Position numbers and translations under genes: made by a program. A DNA stretch of 64,000 nt from Streptomyces sp. 1331.2. GTDB taxonomy: Bacteria; Actinomycetota; Actinomycetes; Streptomycetales; Streptomycetaceae. The DNA lies in assembly GCF_900199205.1 (NCBI RefSeq), contig NZ_OBMJ01000001.1, forward strand, positions 7,557,001 to 7,621,000, read 5' to 3'. Positions 57,461 through 64,000 of this stretch are shown here, piece after piece. Numbering within the stretch: the stretch's first letter is position 1; every line of letters starts with the position of its first letter. The notes under the pieces were generated by a model that was not told the origin of the DNA, made no database searches, and worked only from the letters and a program-made list of their open reading frames with translations.

Positions 57461-57946
57461 ATGCGCACCCCCGCACGCCTCGCGGCGCTGGCCGCGGTGA
57501 CCGCCATCGGCCTCGGCACCATCGCCACCGGCACCGCCCAGGCCGCCGCGCCCGCCCCGGCCACCGTCCAGGCCGCCCGGAGCACCACGGTCCACCTGAC
57601 CAACGGGAGCGGCTGCACGCTGCAGCGCACCGACTACTCGCTGGCCCACGGCATCTGGTCGCCGGGCATGGAACCGTCACCGACGGTGGGCAACGGCTGG
57701 GGAGCGGTCTTCGCGTCGGAGAGCAACGGCTTCCTCACCGGCACCGAGGGCACGGTGACGTACCGGGCGTACGACTGCGAGGAGGGCTGGCGCAACGGCC
57801 GGACCGTGGTGCTGCACTGGGCCAACCCGTATGCGGGCTCCAACAGTTACGACGAGGCCGGCACCGACCTCGGCGCCTTCCGCACCACCCGCGAGGGCGG
57901 CACCGGCAACAACGCCGACGTCTCCTGGGGCGTGTGGAAGAGCTGA
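57461..57946 (+). CDS. Small secreted aegerolysin/crystal-protein-like protein
   Basis: 161 residues, RBS GAGGGAG. Signal peptide 1-28 (LAALAAVTAIGLGTIATG, cleavage after AQA). The mature part is a small beta-sandwich: STTVHLTNGSGCTLQRTDYS, GTVTYRAYDCEEGW, LHWANPYAGSNSYDE. This recalls ET79-type crystal proteins and aegerolysins, which bind membranes; two cysteines could form a disulfide. Part of its sequence is duplicated at 55055-55116. Followed by a terminator. Confidence 0.72.
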   Translation: MRTPARLAALAAVTAIGLGTIATGTAQAAAPAPATVQAARSTTVHLTNGSGCTLQRTDYSLAHGIWSPGMEPSPTVGNGWGAVFASESNGFLTGTEGTVTYRAYDCEEGWRNGRTVVLHWANPYAGSNSYDEAGTDLGAFRTTREGGTGNNADVSWGVWKS

Positions 57947-57978
57947 CCTCGGGTCGCCCAGGCCGGGCGAAGCACAGA

Positions 57979-58006
57979 GGGCGGGGCACCGGGTGGTGCC
58001 CCGCCC
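57979..58006. terminator. Terminator of the secreted-protein gene
   Basis: 12-bp perfect stem GGGCGGGGCACC, loop GGGT, 32 nt after the stop codon. It can also serve the convergent DUF397 gene. Confidence 0.85.
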
Positions 58007-58027
58007 CCGTGCCGCTCGGAGCCCGGC

Positions 58028-58219
58028 TCAGCCCTCGGCCGGGAACTCGCCCGCCCGCACCGCGGCGATGAACGTGCCCCACGAGGAGACGGGGAAGGCA
58101 AGCACCGGCCCGTCGGGGTCCTTGGAGTCACGGACCGGTACCTGACCGGAGGACCCGATCGCCGCCTCGACGCACTGCCCCTGCTGAGCGCTGTAGGAGC
58201 TCTTCCGCCAGTTCGTCAT
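58028..58219 (-). CDS. DUF397 protein
   Basis: 63 residues. Family pattern WRKSSYSAQQGQCVEAA, VRDSKDPDGPVLAFP, WGTFIAAVRAGEF. ATG 58219 with AGGAG 6 nt upstream; a TTG at 58225 is closer to the RBS and less likely. DUF397 proteins are partners of XRE regulators in Streptomyces (WhiJ/BldB-related sets), with possible toxin-antitoxin-like behaviour. Confidence 0.9.
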   Translation of the reverse strand: MTNWRKSSYSAQQGQCVEAAIGSSGQVPVRDSKDPDGPVLAFPVSSWGTFIAAVRAGEFPAEG

Positions 58220-58239
58220 CGCCAACTCCTGAAATGTCC

Positions 58240-58330
58240 TTACGCCGGCAGGTCGCCCCTGCGGACGGCCGCGACGAAGGCTTCCCAGGCAGAGGCAGGG
58301 AAAACGAGGACCGGCCCACCGGCGGCCCCT
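58240..58330 (-). pseudogene. C-terminal remnant of a second DUF397 gene
   Basis: One minus frame reads GPVLVFPASAWEAFVAAVRR then GDLPA and a TAA stop at 58240-58242: the last ~25 residues of a DUF397 protein. The upstream part has no DUF397 N-terminus (no WRKSSYS) and no start with RBS. A truncated duplicate just upstream of the intact gene. Confidence 0.7.
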
Positions 58331-58569
58331 GGCCCGGCCAACGCCCGCAAGGCAAGCAACAAGAAGACCCCATCAACCGTCCTGCCGGCAGTGGGTCTTG
58401 AACAGTTCACAAGGCGCGTCAGACGTCACCGAACGGCCCCCGCCGCCCGGGCCGTTCGGCAACCGCGCTCACCCTTCCGGCGCGCCCGGCCGGGACACGG
58501 TAGCGTCCTGGTAGCACCGCAGGTTCACGCAGCGAGCAGGCGGGCGGGCGTGAGCGCGGGAGGACTGCT

Positions 58570-59802
58570 GTGCTGGAAGAGCGGGAGTCGATCGGCAAGC
58601 GGGTACGGCGGGCGCGGCTCAGGCTGGGCATGACCCAGGCTGACCTGGCCGCCGCGATCGGCAGGACCCAGGGCTGGGTGTCGAAGGTCGAGAAGGGCGC
58701 GATCGAGCTCGACCGGGCAGGCGTCATCAACCAGATCGCGGCAGCCCTCCACTGCCACCCCAACGATCTCATAGAACGCCCGTTCGTCGCGGGCAAGGCG
58801 TCGGAGAACCAGTGGCAGGTCTCGGCGGCTGCCATCCTGCGGGAGCTGCGCCGGTACGACCTCACGCCCGTCTTCGACGGCAGCCCCCGAACGTCCGCGG
58901 AGCTCTGGCGAGAGACCGAGCGTCTGCACCGGCTGCGGGACGCGGCCGCCAACGTGGCCATCCTGAAGGTACTTCCGGACATGCTCCGCGAAGCACGCGC
59001 ACTGGCCGAGGTGTCCACCGGCCACGAGCGCGAGGAGGCCTTCGCGATCTACACGATCGAGTGCAAGTTCGCGCACACCGCCGCGCACGCACTCGGCCAC
59101 CCCGAACTGATCGCCATGGCCTGCGAGCGGGCCGCGTGGTCGGCCCGGCTGTCCGGCGACCCGGTGACGGAGGCCGTCGCGGACTGGATGCGGGTGTGGG
59201 ACATGTGGGCCACCGCGGACTGGGACGACGCCCTGACACTGTCCGACAAGGCACTTCGGCGCGTTGAGGACCAGTACCGCGCCAACGACCCACTGGCCGT
59301 GCGGGCCTGGGGAACCCTCCACCTGCGGGCCGCCGTGTCGGCCGCACGCGCCGGCCGCCGGCTGGAGGTCGAGGACCGCATCCAACACGCCCATGCCGCA
59401 GCCGAGTTGATGGACAGCGGCCGATCCGAGCCGCCTTTCGACCGGCACTCGCTGACCTTCTCCAGCGGCAACGTCCAGATCCACGCCGTGTCCGTCCAGT
59501 TGGAGATGGGCGACCACGCCAAGGCGCTCGTCCTCAACGAACGCGCCGACCCGCAGAAGATTGCCGCCCTCCCCGGCTCCAGGCGCGGCCACCACCAGAT
59601 GGACCTTGCCCGCGCCTGGCTGTGGGACGGCAACCGGGACAAGGCGCTCCAAGCCCTGGAAGCGGCGGAGAAGATCGCCCCGCAACTCGTGCGCAACCAC
59701 CCGATCGCCCGCGCCACCCTACGGAAGATCGTCTACGCCGAGCGCTCGGCTACCCGCGAGAAGCTGCGCCACATGTCCGACCGCTTCCACCTGGACGGAT
59801 AG
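58570..59802 (+). CDS. XRE-family regulator of the WhiJ-like group
   Basis: 410 residues, GTG 58570 with GGAGGA. HTH at ~8-62: RVRRARLRLGMTQADLAAAI, GRTQGWVSKVEKGAIELDRA. The remainder is helical with TPR-like features (TADWDDALTLSDKALRRVED, ARAWLWDGNRDKALQALEAA). Divergent from DUF397 genes and flanked by HATPase genes: the three-part set known from multicopy Streptomyces developmental clusters such as whiJ and abaA. It probably controls these neighbours. Confidence 0.87.
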   Translation: MLEERESIGKRVRRARLRLGMTQADLAAAIGRTQGWVSKVEKGAIELDRAGVINQIAAALHCHPNDLIERPFVAGKASENQWQVSAAAILRELRRYDLTPVFDGSPRTSAELWRETERLHRLRDAAANVAILKVLPDMLREARALAEVSTGHEREEAFAIYTIECKFAHTAAHALGHPELIAMACERAAWSARLSGDPVTEAVADWMRVWDMWATADWDDALTLSDKALRRVEDQYRANDPLAVRAWGTLHLRAAVSAARAGRRLEVEDRIQHAHAAAELMDSGRSEPPFDRHSLTFSSGNVQIHAVSVQLEMGDHAKALVLNERADPQKIAALPGSRRGHHQMDLARAWLWDGNRDKALQALEAAEKIAPQLVRNHPIARATLRKIVYAERSATREKLRHMSDRFHLDG

Positions 59803-59917
59803 GGCTGTATTCCGCTGATTCATATTCAGCTGTAGTCGCACCCTTACTGTCGGTGCTCGTGAACGGACGACGCACCGCCGCGGGGACTCGCATCATGCCG
59901 CGCCTTCGTGGGCGCCT

Positions 59918-60086
59918 CGCCTCAGCGACCTCGCCCACGACACCGCCACCGACAGGGTCGGTGTCGTCGTGGACGTGCCCGCAGAGGGCGTCCACGGCTA
60001 TCACCTGCGCCCGGGGGGCAGGCTGCGAGGGCGAGTGGGTAGCCCCGAAAGACGGCTCCACCCTTCGTCCCGCACCCGAGCCGTAG
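59918..60086 (+). pseudogene. Frameshifted remnant of a small hypothetical gene
   Basis: One frame reads SDLAHDTATDRVGVVVDVPA and GVHGYHLRPGG; after a run of G near 60016-60021 the match continues in another frame as GCEGEWVAPKDGSTLRPAPE. This resembles the short DTxTDRVGVVMD...LRPPGGGxEW proteins common in Streptomyces. No usable start codon lies in the first frame, so it is probably dead. Confidence 0.45.
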
Positions 60087-60177
60087 CGTCCGGTCAATGG
60101 ACGGTGCTGCGCCGAACATGCGCAGCCCCGCCGATGCCTCCTATTCGCACACGATTTCCCATTGGGGTTACTTCGCC

Positions 60178-60612
60178 ATGCTCGTAACCTGCCGCCCCCG
60201 CACGTTCGCCGCCCGCCTGGACTCGCGGACCGAATCCACGCCGCTCGCCCGGTACTTGCTCCGGGCCTACCTCGCCGCCCTGCCGGCCGGCGACCGCTAC
60301 CGCGACGTTGCCGAACTCCTGCTCGGCGAGCTGTTCGCCAACGCCGTCCAGCACAGCGACGCCCCCGACGACCGCCTGATCGAGGTCCGCTTCTCCGTCC
60401 TCAACTCCCGCCTGCGGCTGGAGGTCCACGACGCCGGCAGCGGCCGCCCCGCCGTCGGTTCCGCCGAGCCGGACGACGAGCACGGGCGCGGCCTGGTCCT
60501 CGTCAACGAGCTCGCCGAACGCTGGGGCTGCTGCCCGCGCGCCGGCGGCATCGGCAAGTTCGTCTGGGCCCTCATCGCCCCCAGCCACCCCGCAACCGCC
60601 CACGCCGCCTGA
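60178..60612 (+). CDS. RsbW-like HATPase, copy B
   Basis: 144 residues, close paralogue of the 56703 gene with identical first 41 residues (VTCRPRTFAARLDSRTESTP and on). Differences cluster in the middle (QHSDAPDD, NSRLRLE) and at the C-terminus. GHKL motifs intact. Followed 14 nt later by the full-length hypothetical gene, so this is the complete version of the duplicated two-gene unit. Confidence 0.9.
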   Translation: MLVTCRPRTFAARLDSRTESTPLARYLLRAYLAALPAGDRYRDVAELLLGELFANAVQHSDAPDDRLIEVRFSVLNSRLRLEVHDAGSGRPAVGSAEPDDEHGRGLVLVNELAERWGCCPRAGGIGKFVWALIAPSHPATAHAA

Positions 60613-60626
60613 AAGCACCCACCCCG

Positions 60627-61196
60627 ATGCGCATCGCCCTCACCGCCAAACACCTCCTCGACACCGCCGCCACCCCCGCCCAGGCCTACGCCGCCCTCGC
60701 CCGCCGCACCCGCGCGCCCCTGCGCTGCGCCCGCGCCGTCTGCACCGCCCTCGGCATCCCCGCCGCCGAAACCGCCCGCCGCCTGGACGACTGCTACGAC
60801 GCCCTGCTCGCCAGCCCCCGCCCGAACTCCGAGGCCGACACCGGCGAACTCCTCGAAGCCCTCGGTGTCTTCGACGTCCCCAAGCCGCTCACCCCCACCG
60901 AACTCGCCGTCGTCGACCTCTTCCTGGTCGCCGTCGGCGCCATGGGCGGCATCCGCCCCGGCCACCAGCACGGCCTCCACCGCTGGTTCACCACCGGAAA
61001 CCTGATCACCGCCTACCTCTCCCTCACCGCCGCCCGCCCCATGCCCCGCACCGGCGACCCCACCCTGTACTGGACCACCCTCATCCAGGCCGGTGAACTC
61101 CTCACCACCACCCCCAACCCCGACACCCGCCTCAAGTACGCCCTCCACCGCTGCCGCACCCACGCCACCCAAGAAGCCCAGGCCGCCCGCCCCTGA
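60627..61196 (+). CDS. Hypothetical protein cotranscribed with HATPase copy B
   Basis: 189 residues, helical, Ala/Leu/Arg-rich: RIALTAKHLLDTAATPAQAY, LRCARAVCTALGIPAAETAR, PLTPTELAVVDLFLVAVGAM, HGLHRWFTTGNLITAYLSL. No known domain. The truncated copy at 57159 keeps only its first 51 residues. Its location directly after an HATPase in both copies suggests functional linkage. Confidence 0.75.
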   Translation: MRIALTAKHLLDTAATPAQAYAALARRTRAPLRCARAVCTALGIPAAETARRLDDCYDALLASPRPNSEADTGELLEALGVFDVPKPLTPTELAVVDLFLVAVGAMGGIRPGHQHGLHRWFTTGNLITAYLSLTAARPMPRTGDPTLYWTTLIQAGELLTTTPNPDTRLKYALHRCRTHATQEAQAARP

Positions 61197-61197
61197 C

Positions 61198-61260
61198 CAA
61201 CACCCCACCCCTGCACAGGAAGTCGACCTCGCCGACTTCCTGTACAAGGGTCGGGTGTTG
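61198..61260. terminator. Long imperfect hairpin terminator
   Basis: Core stem ACAGGAAGTCG (61215-61225) with complement 61233-61243 and loop ACCTCGC, extended outward with a few mismatches to CAACACCC/GGGTGTTG. Starts at the stop codon of the preceding gene. Confidence 0.75.
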
Positions 61261-61706
61261 GTGCCGGGGGAGTCCGATCAGTCGATTGCGTCCACCGGCG
61301 CCGGCCGCCACGCCACCTGCGAGAGACCCGGTTCGGGTCGGGCGGCTTTCACCATCGGCCGAGGCCGAGCACGGTTCCACAGGTCACGTGCGTGCCGGTT
61401 GCCCTGGTAGGGCTTGATCATGGCCGGCGTCGAGAGGACTCGCAGAACACCCTCTCACGGCCGGTCGTCATGGGGTTCCCGCCGGTGAGTGTCAGCAAGG
61501 CCAAGGAACTGTCCCCGCATCGACAACACGATCGGGTGGCGCCCTGACAGGCTCTCTGCGCAAAGCGGGTGTCGGACCGTGGCTGCGAGTCGGTCCGGTG
61601 CCGTTCGGACGGGACGCGCCGAGCGGCGGCCCGCATCGAGGGGCGAGCGGGACCCGGGGGCGTGGCGTGCGACGCGGCCGGCAGACGGAGTCGGGAGGGG
61701 ACGTCC
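61261..61706. other. Intergenic region upstream of the LuxR-type gene
   Basis: About 445 bases without a supported gene. Short minus openings near 61455-61760 are antisense to the regulator start or lack homology. Contains the RBS (GGGAGGGG, 61693-61700) of the following gene. No promoter identified with confidence. Confidence 0.45.
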
Positions 61707-62678
61707 GTGTTGGAGGTACTGGGGCTGACAGCCGAGGCGACGGCTGTGTACGAGGCCATGCTCGACCATCCGGGCTACGGCCTGGACGACATAGCCGCCC
61801 ATTGCGCCCTGCCCCCGTCGAAGGTTCACGACCACCTCGACGAGTTGAGTCGGCTCACCCTCGTCCGGGCCTGCGCCGAGCATCCCGGACGGATGCGGGC
61901 GGTGAGCCCCGAGGTAGGTCTGGCCGGCATGCTCGCTCTGCAGGAAGCCGAACTGGCAGCCCGTCAGGCCAAGCTCGCCGCTTCGCGCGTCGCCGTCACT
62001 CGTCTGGTCGCCGACCGAGCCAAGCACACCTCGGCCCACGGTGAACGGATCCTCGGCATGAACGCCATCCACAGCCGCCTCGAAGAGCTGGGCCGCACCG
62101 CCACCACCGAGGTCCTGAGCAGCCAGCCGGGCGTTCAGGAGCCCGAGGACCTGAACGCCAGCCGCCCGGCCGACGCCGATGCGCTCGGGCGCAACATCAC
62201 GATACGGACCCTCTACCAGGACGCCGTCCGCAAGCAGCCCCATGTGGCCGTCTACGCCCACTGGTTACTGGGCCTGGGCGGCGAGGTTCGGACCGCTCCC
62301 ACGATTCCCCAGCGCATGGTCGTCGTCGACCGCGCTCGGGCGCTGGTTCCGATCGATCCCGCCGACCACCGCAAGGGCGCCCTGTACGTCACCGAGCCCG
62401 GCATCCTCACCGCCCTCCTCGACTTCTTCGAGCAGGCCTGGAGCACGGCTGTCCCGCTGGGCGCCGTAGTGCCCGAGGATCCGCGCAGCGGCCTCACTCC
62501 TGCCGAGCGTGAGCTCCTGCGTCTGCTCGGTTCCGGTCTGACCGATGAGGCCGCGGGCCAGCGCCTGGGCATCTCCTCCCGCACCGTCGGCCGCCAGATG
62601 TCCTCGATCATGGAGCGGCTCGGCGCCGGCAGCCGATTCGAGGCGGGTATCAAAGCCGCGCAGAAGGGCTGGCTCTGA
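61707..62678 (+). CDS. LuxR-type regulator with N-terminal TrmB-like winged helix
   Basis: 323 residues from GTG 61707. N-terminal wHTH (LGLTAEATAVYEAMLDHPG, LPPSKVHDHLDELSRLTLVR), linker helix, a sensor region resembling phospholipase-D-like/TrmB effector domains (HVAVYAHWLLGLGGEVRT, MVVVDRARALVPIDPADHRK), and a C-terminal LuxR HTH (LTPAERELLRLLGSGLTDEA, GISSRTVGRQMSSIMERLGA). This two-HTH layout is common in Streptomyces regulators. Ligand unknown. Confidence 0.88.
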   Translation: MLEVLGLTAEATAVYEAMLDHPGYGLDDIAAHCALPPSKVHDHLDELSRLTLVRACAEHPGRMRAVSPEVGLAGMLALQEAELAARQAKLAASRVAVTRLVADRAKHTSAHGERILGMNAIHSRLEELGRTATTEVLSSQPGVQEPEDLNASRPADADALGRNITIRTLYQDAVRKQPHVAVYAHWLLGLGGEVRTAPTIPQRMVVVDRARALVPIDPADHRKGALYVTEPGILTALLDFFEQAWSTAVPLGAVVPEDPRSGLTPAERELLRLLGSGLTDEAAGQRLGISSRTVGRQMSSIMERLGAGSRFEAGIKAAQKGWL

Positions 62679-62845
62679 ACCGCGCCCGTCCTCGGTCCTG
62701 ACGGGCAGTGCGGGCTTGCCCGGGGCCTTCGTCCGGTCGACCGCGTGCCCCGGTCCCGCCGGGCCGTGACGGCACCGACCACGGTCCATCAGTCCTGCGC
62801 CGACCCCGACCCCGACCCTGATCCCGATCCCGACTCCGATCCCGA

Positions 62846-63868
62846 CTACGATTCCGATTCCGATTCGGATTCCGACAGGGACTGCTGCCGGTGCTCGCGG
62901 GGTGAGAGCCCGTACGCGGCTTTGAAGGCGCGGCTGAAGTCCGAGGCGCGAGGGATGCCCCAGCGGGCACCGATGGCGTGGATCGGTACGGCGCGCTGCA
63001 CGGGGTCCGCCAGGTCACGGTTCGCTCCCCGCAGCCGCTGGGCCCGGATCCACGCGGCGACGGTGTCGCCCTGCGACTGGCGGGCGAACAGGCGGTTCAG
63101 ATAGCTGACGGAGATGTAGTGTGCGGCGGCGATCGCGGGCGGTGTCAGCCCGGGGTCGTGGAGGTTGCGCCGCACGTACGACCGCACGCTCTCCACCAGG
63201 ACCCGTTGCCTTGCGCCGGGCGTCACCGCCGTCTCGACGTCGAGCTCCCGGGCCAGCCACACGGCTGCCAGGTCGAGCGCGACCGTTCCCAGGCGGTACC
63301 TCTCGTCGGCCCCCAGGACAGCGGCCTGCCGCTCCAGCCCGAGCAGGAACTCCGCCAGCAGCGCACCCGTCCCCTCACGTCCGGAAAGCCGCCGCCCAGG
63401 AGGTCGCGCAGCCGGTCCGGGGACACCGACAGCAGCGACACGGCAGGTCGATGCCCACGCCGGCGACCTGCGGCTCACCGCCACCGACCCGTCGGCATCG
63501 AAGAACCGCCCGTCGTAGGGGTGCGAGCTGTCGATCAGCTGCAGGTCTCCGGTCCCGAACAGCTCCTTCTGGTCCCTGCCGCGCCTCAGGGCGCTGGCGC
63601 CGGCCGTCAGCAGCGTCAGGTGGTAGAACTCCTCGTCGGAGCTTCGGATCATGCGCTCGGTCCTGCGGAAGCGCGCCGACGGGAACGACGTCCCCAGCAG
63701 GGCCACCGGTCCCAGGGCGGTGCGTCGCGCCTGTGCGGTGAAGGTGTCGACGTGCGCGCTGGTCGCATCGCACACCCGTGTCTGCCCGACCAGCTCCCGC
63801 CACTGGTCGAACTGGTCCGGCCCGGCCCGGTACTCGCTCCGGTCCGGGCTCTGCGTCCCCGCGGTCAC
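62846..63868 (-). CDS. AraC-family regulator with locally scrambled frame and Ser-Glu tail
   Basis: 340 residues, GTG 63868 with GGAGGGG upstream. N-terminal AraC-binding-2-like domain (FRRTERMIRSSDEEFYHLTL, DLQLIDSSHPYDGRFFDADG), C-terminal double HTH (LTPPAIAAAHYISVSYLNRL, FARQSQGDTVAAWIRAQRLR, WGIPRASDFSRAFKAAYGLS). Between ~63390 and 63495 the expected text appears in other frames: AGVGIDLP, then SLLSVSPDRLRDLLGG, before the main frame resumes at RRLSGREG. Net frame is kept, so a full-length but locally altered protein is made, if the sequence is right. Ends in a Ser-Glu repeat. Confidence 0.78.
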   Translation of the reverse strand: MTAGTQSPDRSEYRAGPDQFDQWRELVGQTRVCDATSAHVDTFTAQARRTALGPVALLGTSFPSARFRRTERMIRSSDEEFYHLTLLTAGASALRRGRDQKELFGTGDLQLIDSSHPYDGRFFDADGSVAVSRRSPAWASTCRVAAVGVPGPAARPPGRRLSGREGTGALLAEFLLGLERQAAVLGADERYRLGTVALDLAAVWLARELDVETAVTPGARQRVLVESVRSYVRRNLHDPGLTPPAIAAAHYISVSYLNRLFARQSQGDTVAAWIRAQRLRGANRDLADPVQRAVPIHAIGARWGIPRASDFSRAFKAAYGLSPREHRQQSLSESESESES

Positions 63869-63883
63869 TTTTCCACCCCTCCC

Positions 63884-63901
63884 CCCTGCCGGTCGGCAGG
63901 G
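63884..63901. promoter_or_regulatory. Palindrome upstream of the AraC gene
   Basis: CCCTGCCG-GT-CGGCAGGG, perfect 8-bp arms, 16 nt upstream of the GTG start. Possible operator, including autoregulation. Confidence 0.45.
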
Positions 63902-64000
63902 CATCCCCACCGACATCATCGGGTACCGCGGCGGCCGGGCGTGCGGGAGGAGGGATCGGACGGGATCGGACGGGATTCGTCGGGGTATGCGGGTGCGGCC

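Noticed and set aside
61455..62261. 268-codon minus opening overlapping the LuxR-type gene, and possible transposase remnant at 61400-61520
   Set aside because: The plus-strand regulator has clear HTH motifs; the left part shows no transposase motif.
62252..62789. Minus-strand openings over the C-terminal end of the LuxR-type gene
   Set aside because: Antisense shadows without RBS or recognisable domain.

Overview
The window is very GC-rich actinobacterial chromosome, with strong C/G third-position bias, GTG starts and many ATGA/GTGA overlaps. The family mix (DUF397/XRE/HATPase sets, a lactazole-type thiopeptide cluster, an epsilon-poly-L-lysine synthetase relative) points to Streptomycetaceae, i.e. 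Streptomyces or Kitasatospora; I cannot separate the two genera. Everything here was read by eye, with no database search. Comparisons with named proteins (lactazole LazA, Pls, SRAP, Tpx) rest on known family signatures.

Layout. (1) 1-1641: 3' end of a kinase-LanC lanthipeptide synthetase, cut by the window edge and closed by a strong terminator. (2) 2026-11916: a complete lactazole-type thiopeptide cluster with two precursor genes, then tightly coupled genes for glutamylation, pyridine formation, RRE/E1-like partner, YcaO and an elimination-dehydrogenase fusion. A 17-bp hairpin lies between the precursors and the enzymes. (3) 11997-17585, minus strand: an SRAP protein, a secreted GH27 alpha-galactosidase with a ricin-type lectin module, and a secreted six-hairpin-type glycosidase. 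(4) 17882-29948, plus strand: a small PH-domain membrane protein, then a six-gene operon of two giant beta-rich proteins, two paralogous beta-sandwich-like proteins and an ATP-grasp pair. This operon matches no system I recognise. (5) 29974-36200: SRPBCC and Rieske oxygenase genes, a frameshifted S33 peptidase, an M64 metallopeptidase and thiol peroxidase. (6) 36761-41900: a Pls-like membrane NRPS with three nearly identical tandem carrier domains, broken by two frameshifts in a repetitive linker. It is followed by a ~590-bp minisatellite and a decayed HEAT-repeat gene with a Ser-Asp microsatellite. (7) 44523-54820: small regulators and enzymes (flavin-reductase-like, beta-carbonic anhydrase, AraC-VOC pair, MerR with TipAS-like domain, lipoprotein, XRE coiled-coil, MarR-like, cupin), with two divergent pseudogenes at 50467-51850. 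(8) 54968-61196: a patchy accessory segment with a NUDIX/GntR pair, duplicated HATPase units, DUF397 and XRE genes, a secreted aegerolysin-like protein, and a two-copy hairpin element whose borders coincide with gene truncations. (9) 61707-63868: a LuxR-type regulator and an AraC-type regulator with a locally scrambled reading frame.

The best-supported product logic is the thiopeptide cluster. One enzyme set probably acts on two precursors that share a leader but differ in core. The most unusual architectures are the triplicated carrier domain of the Pls-like synthetase and the giant-protein/ATP-grasp operon.
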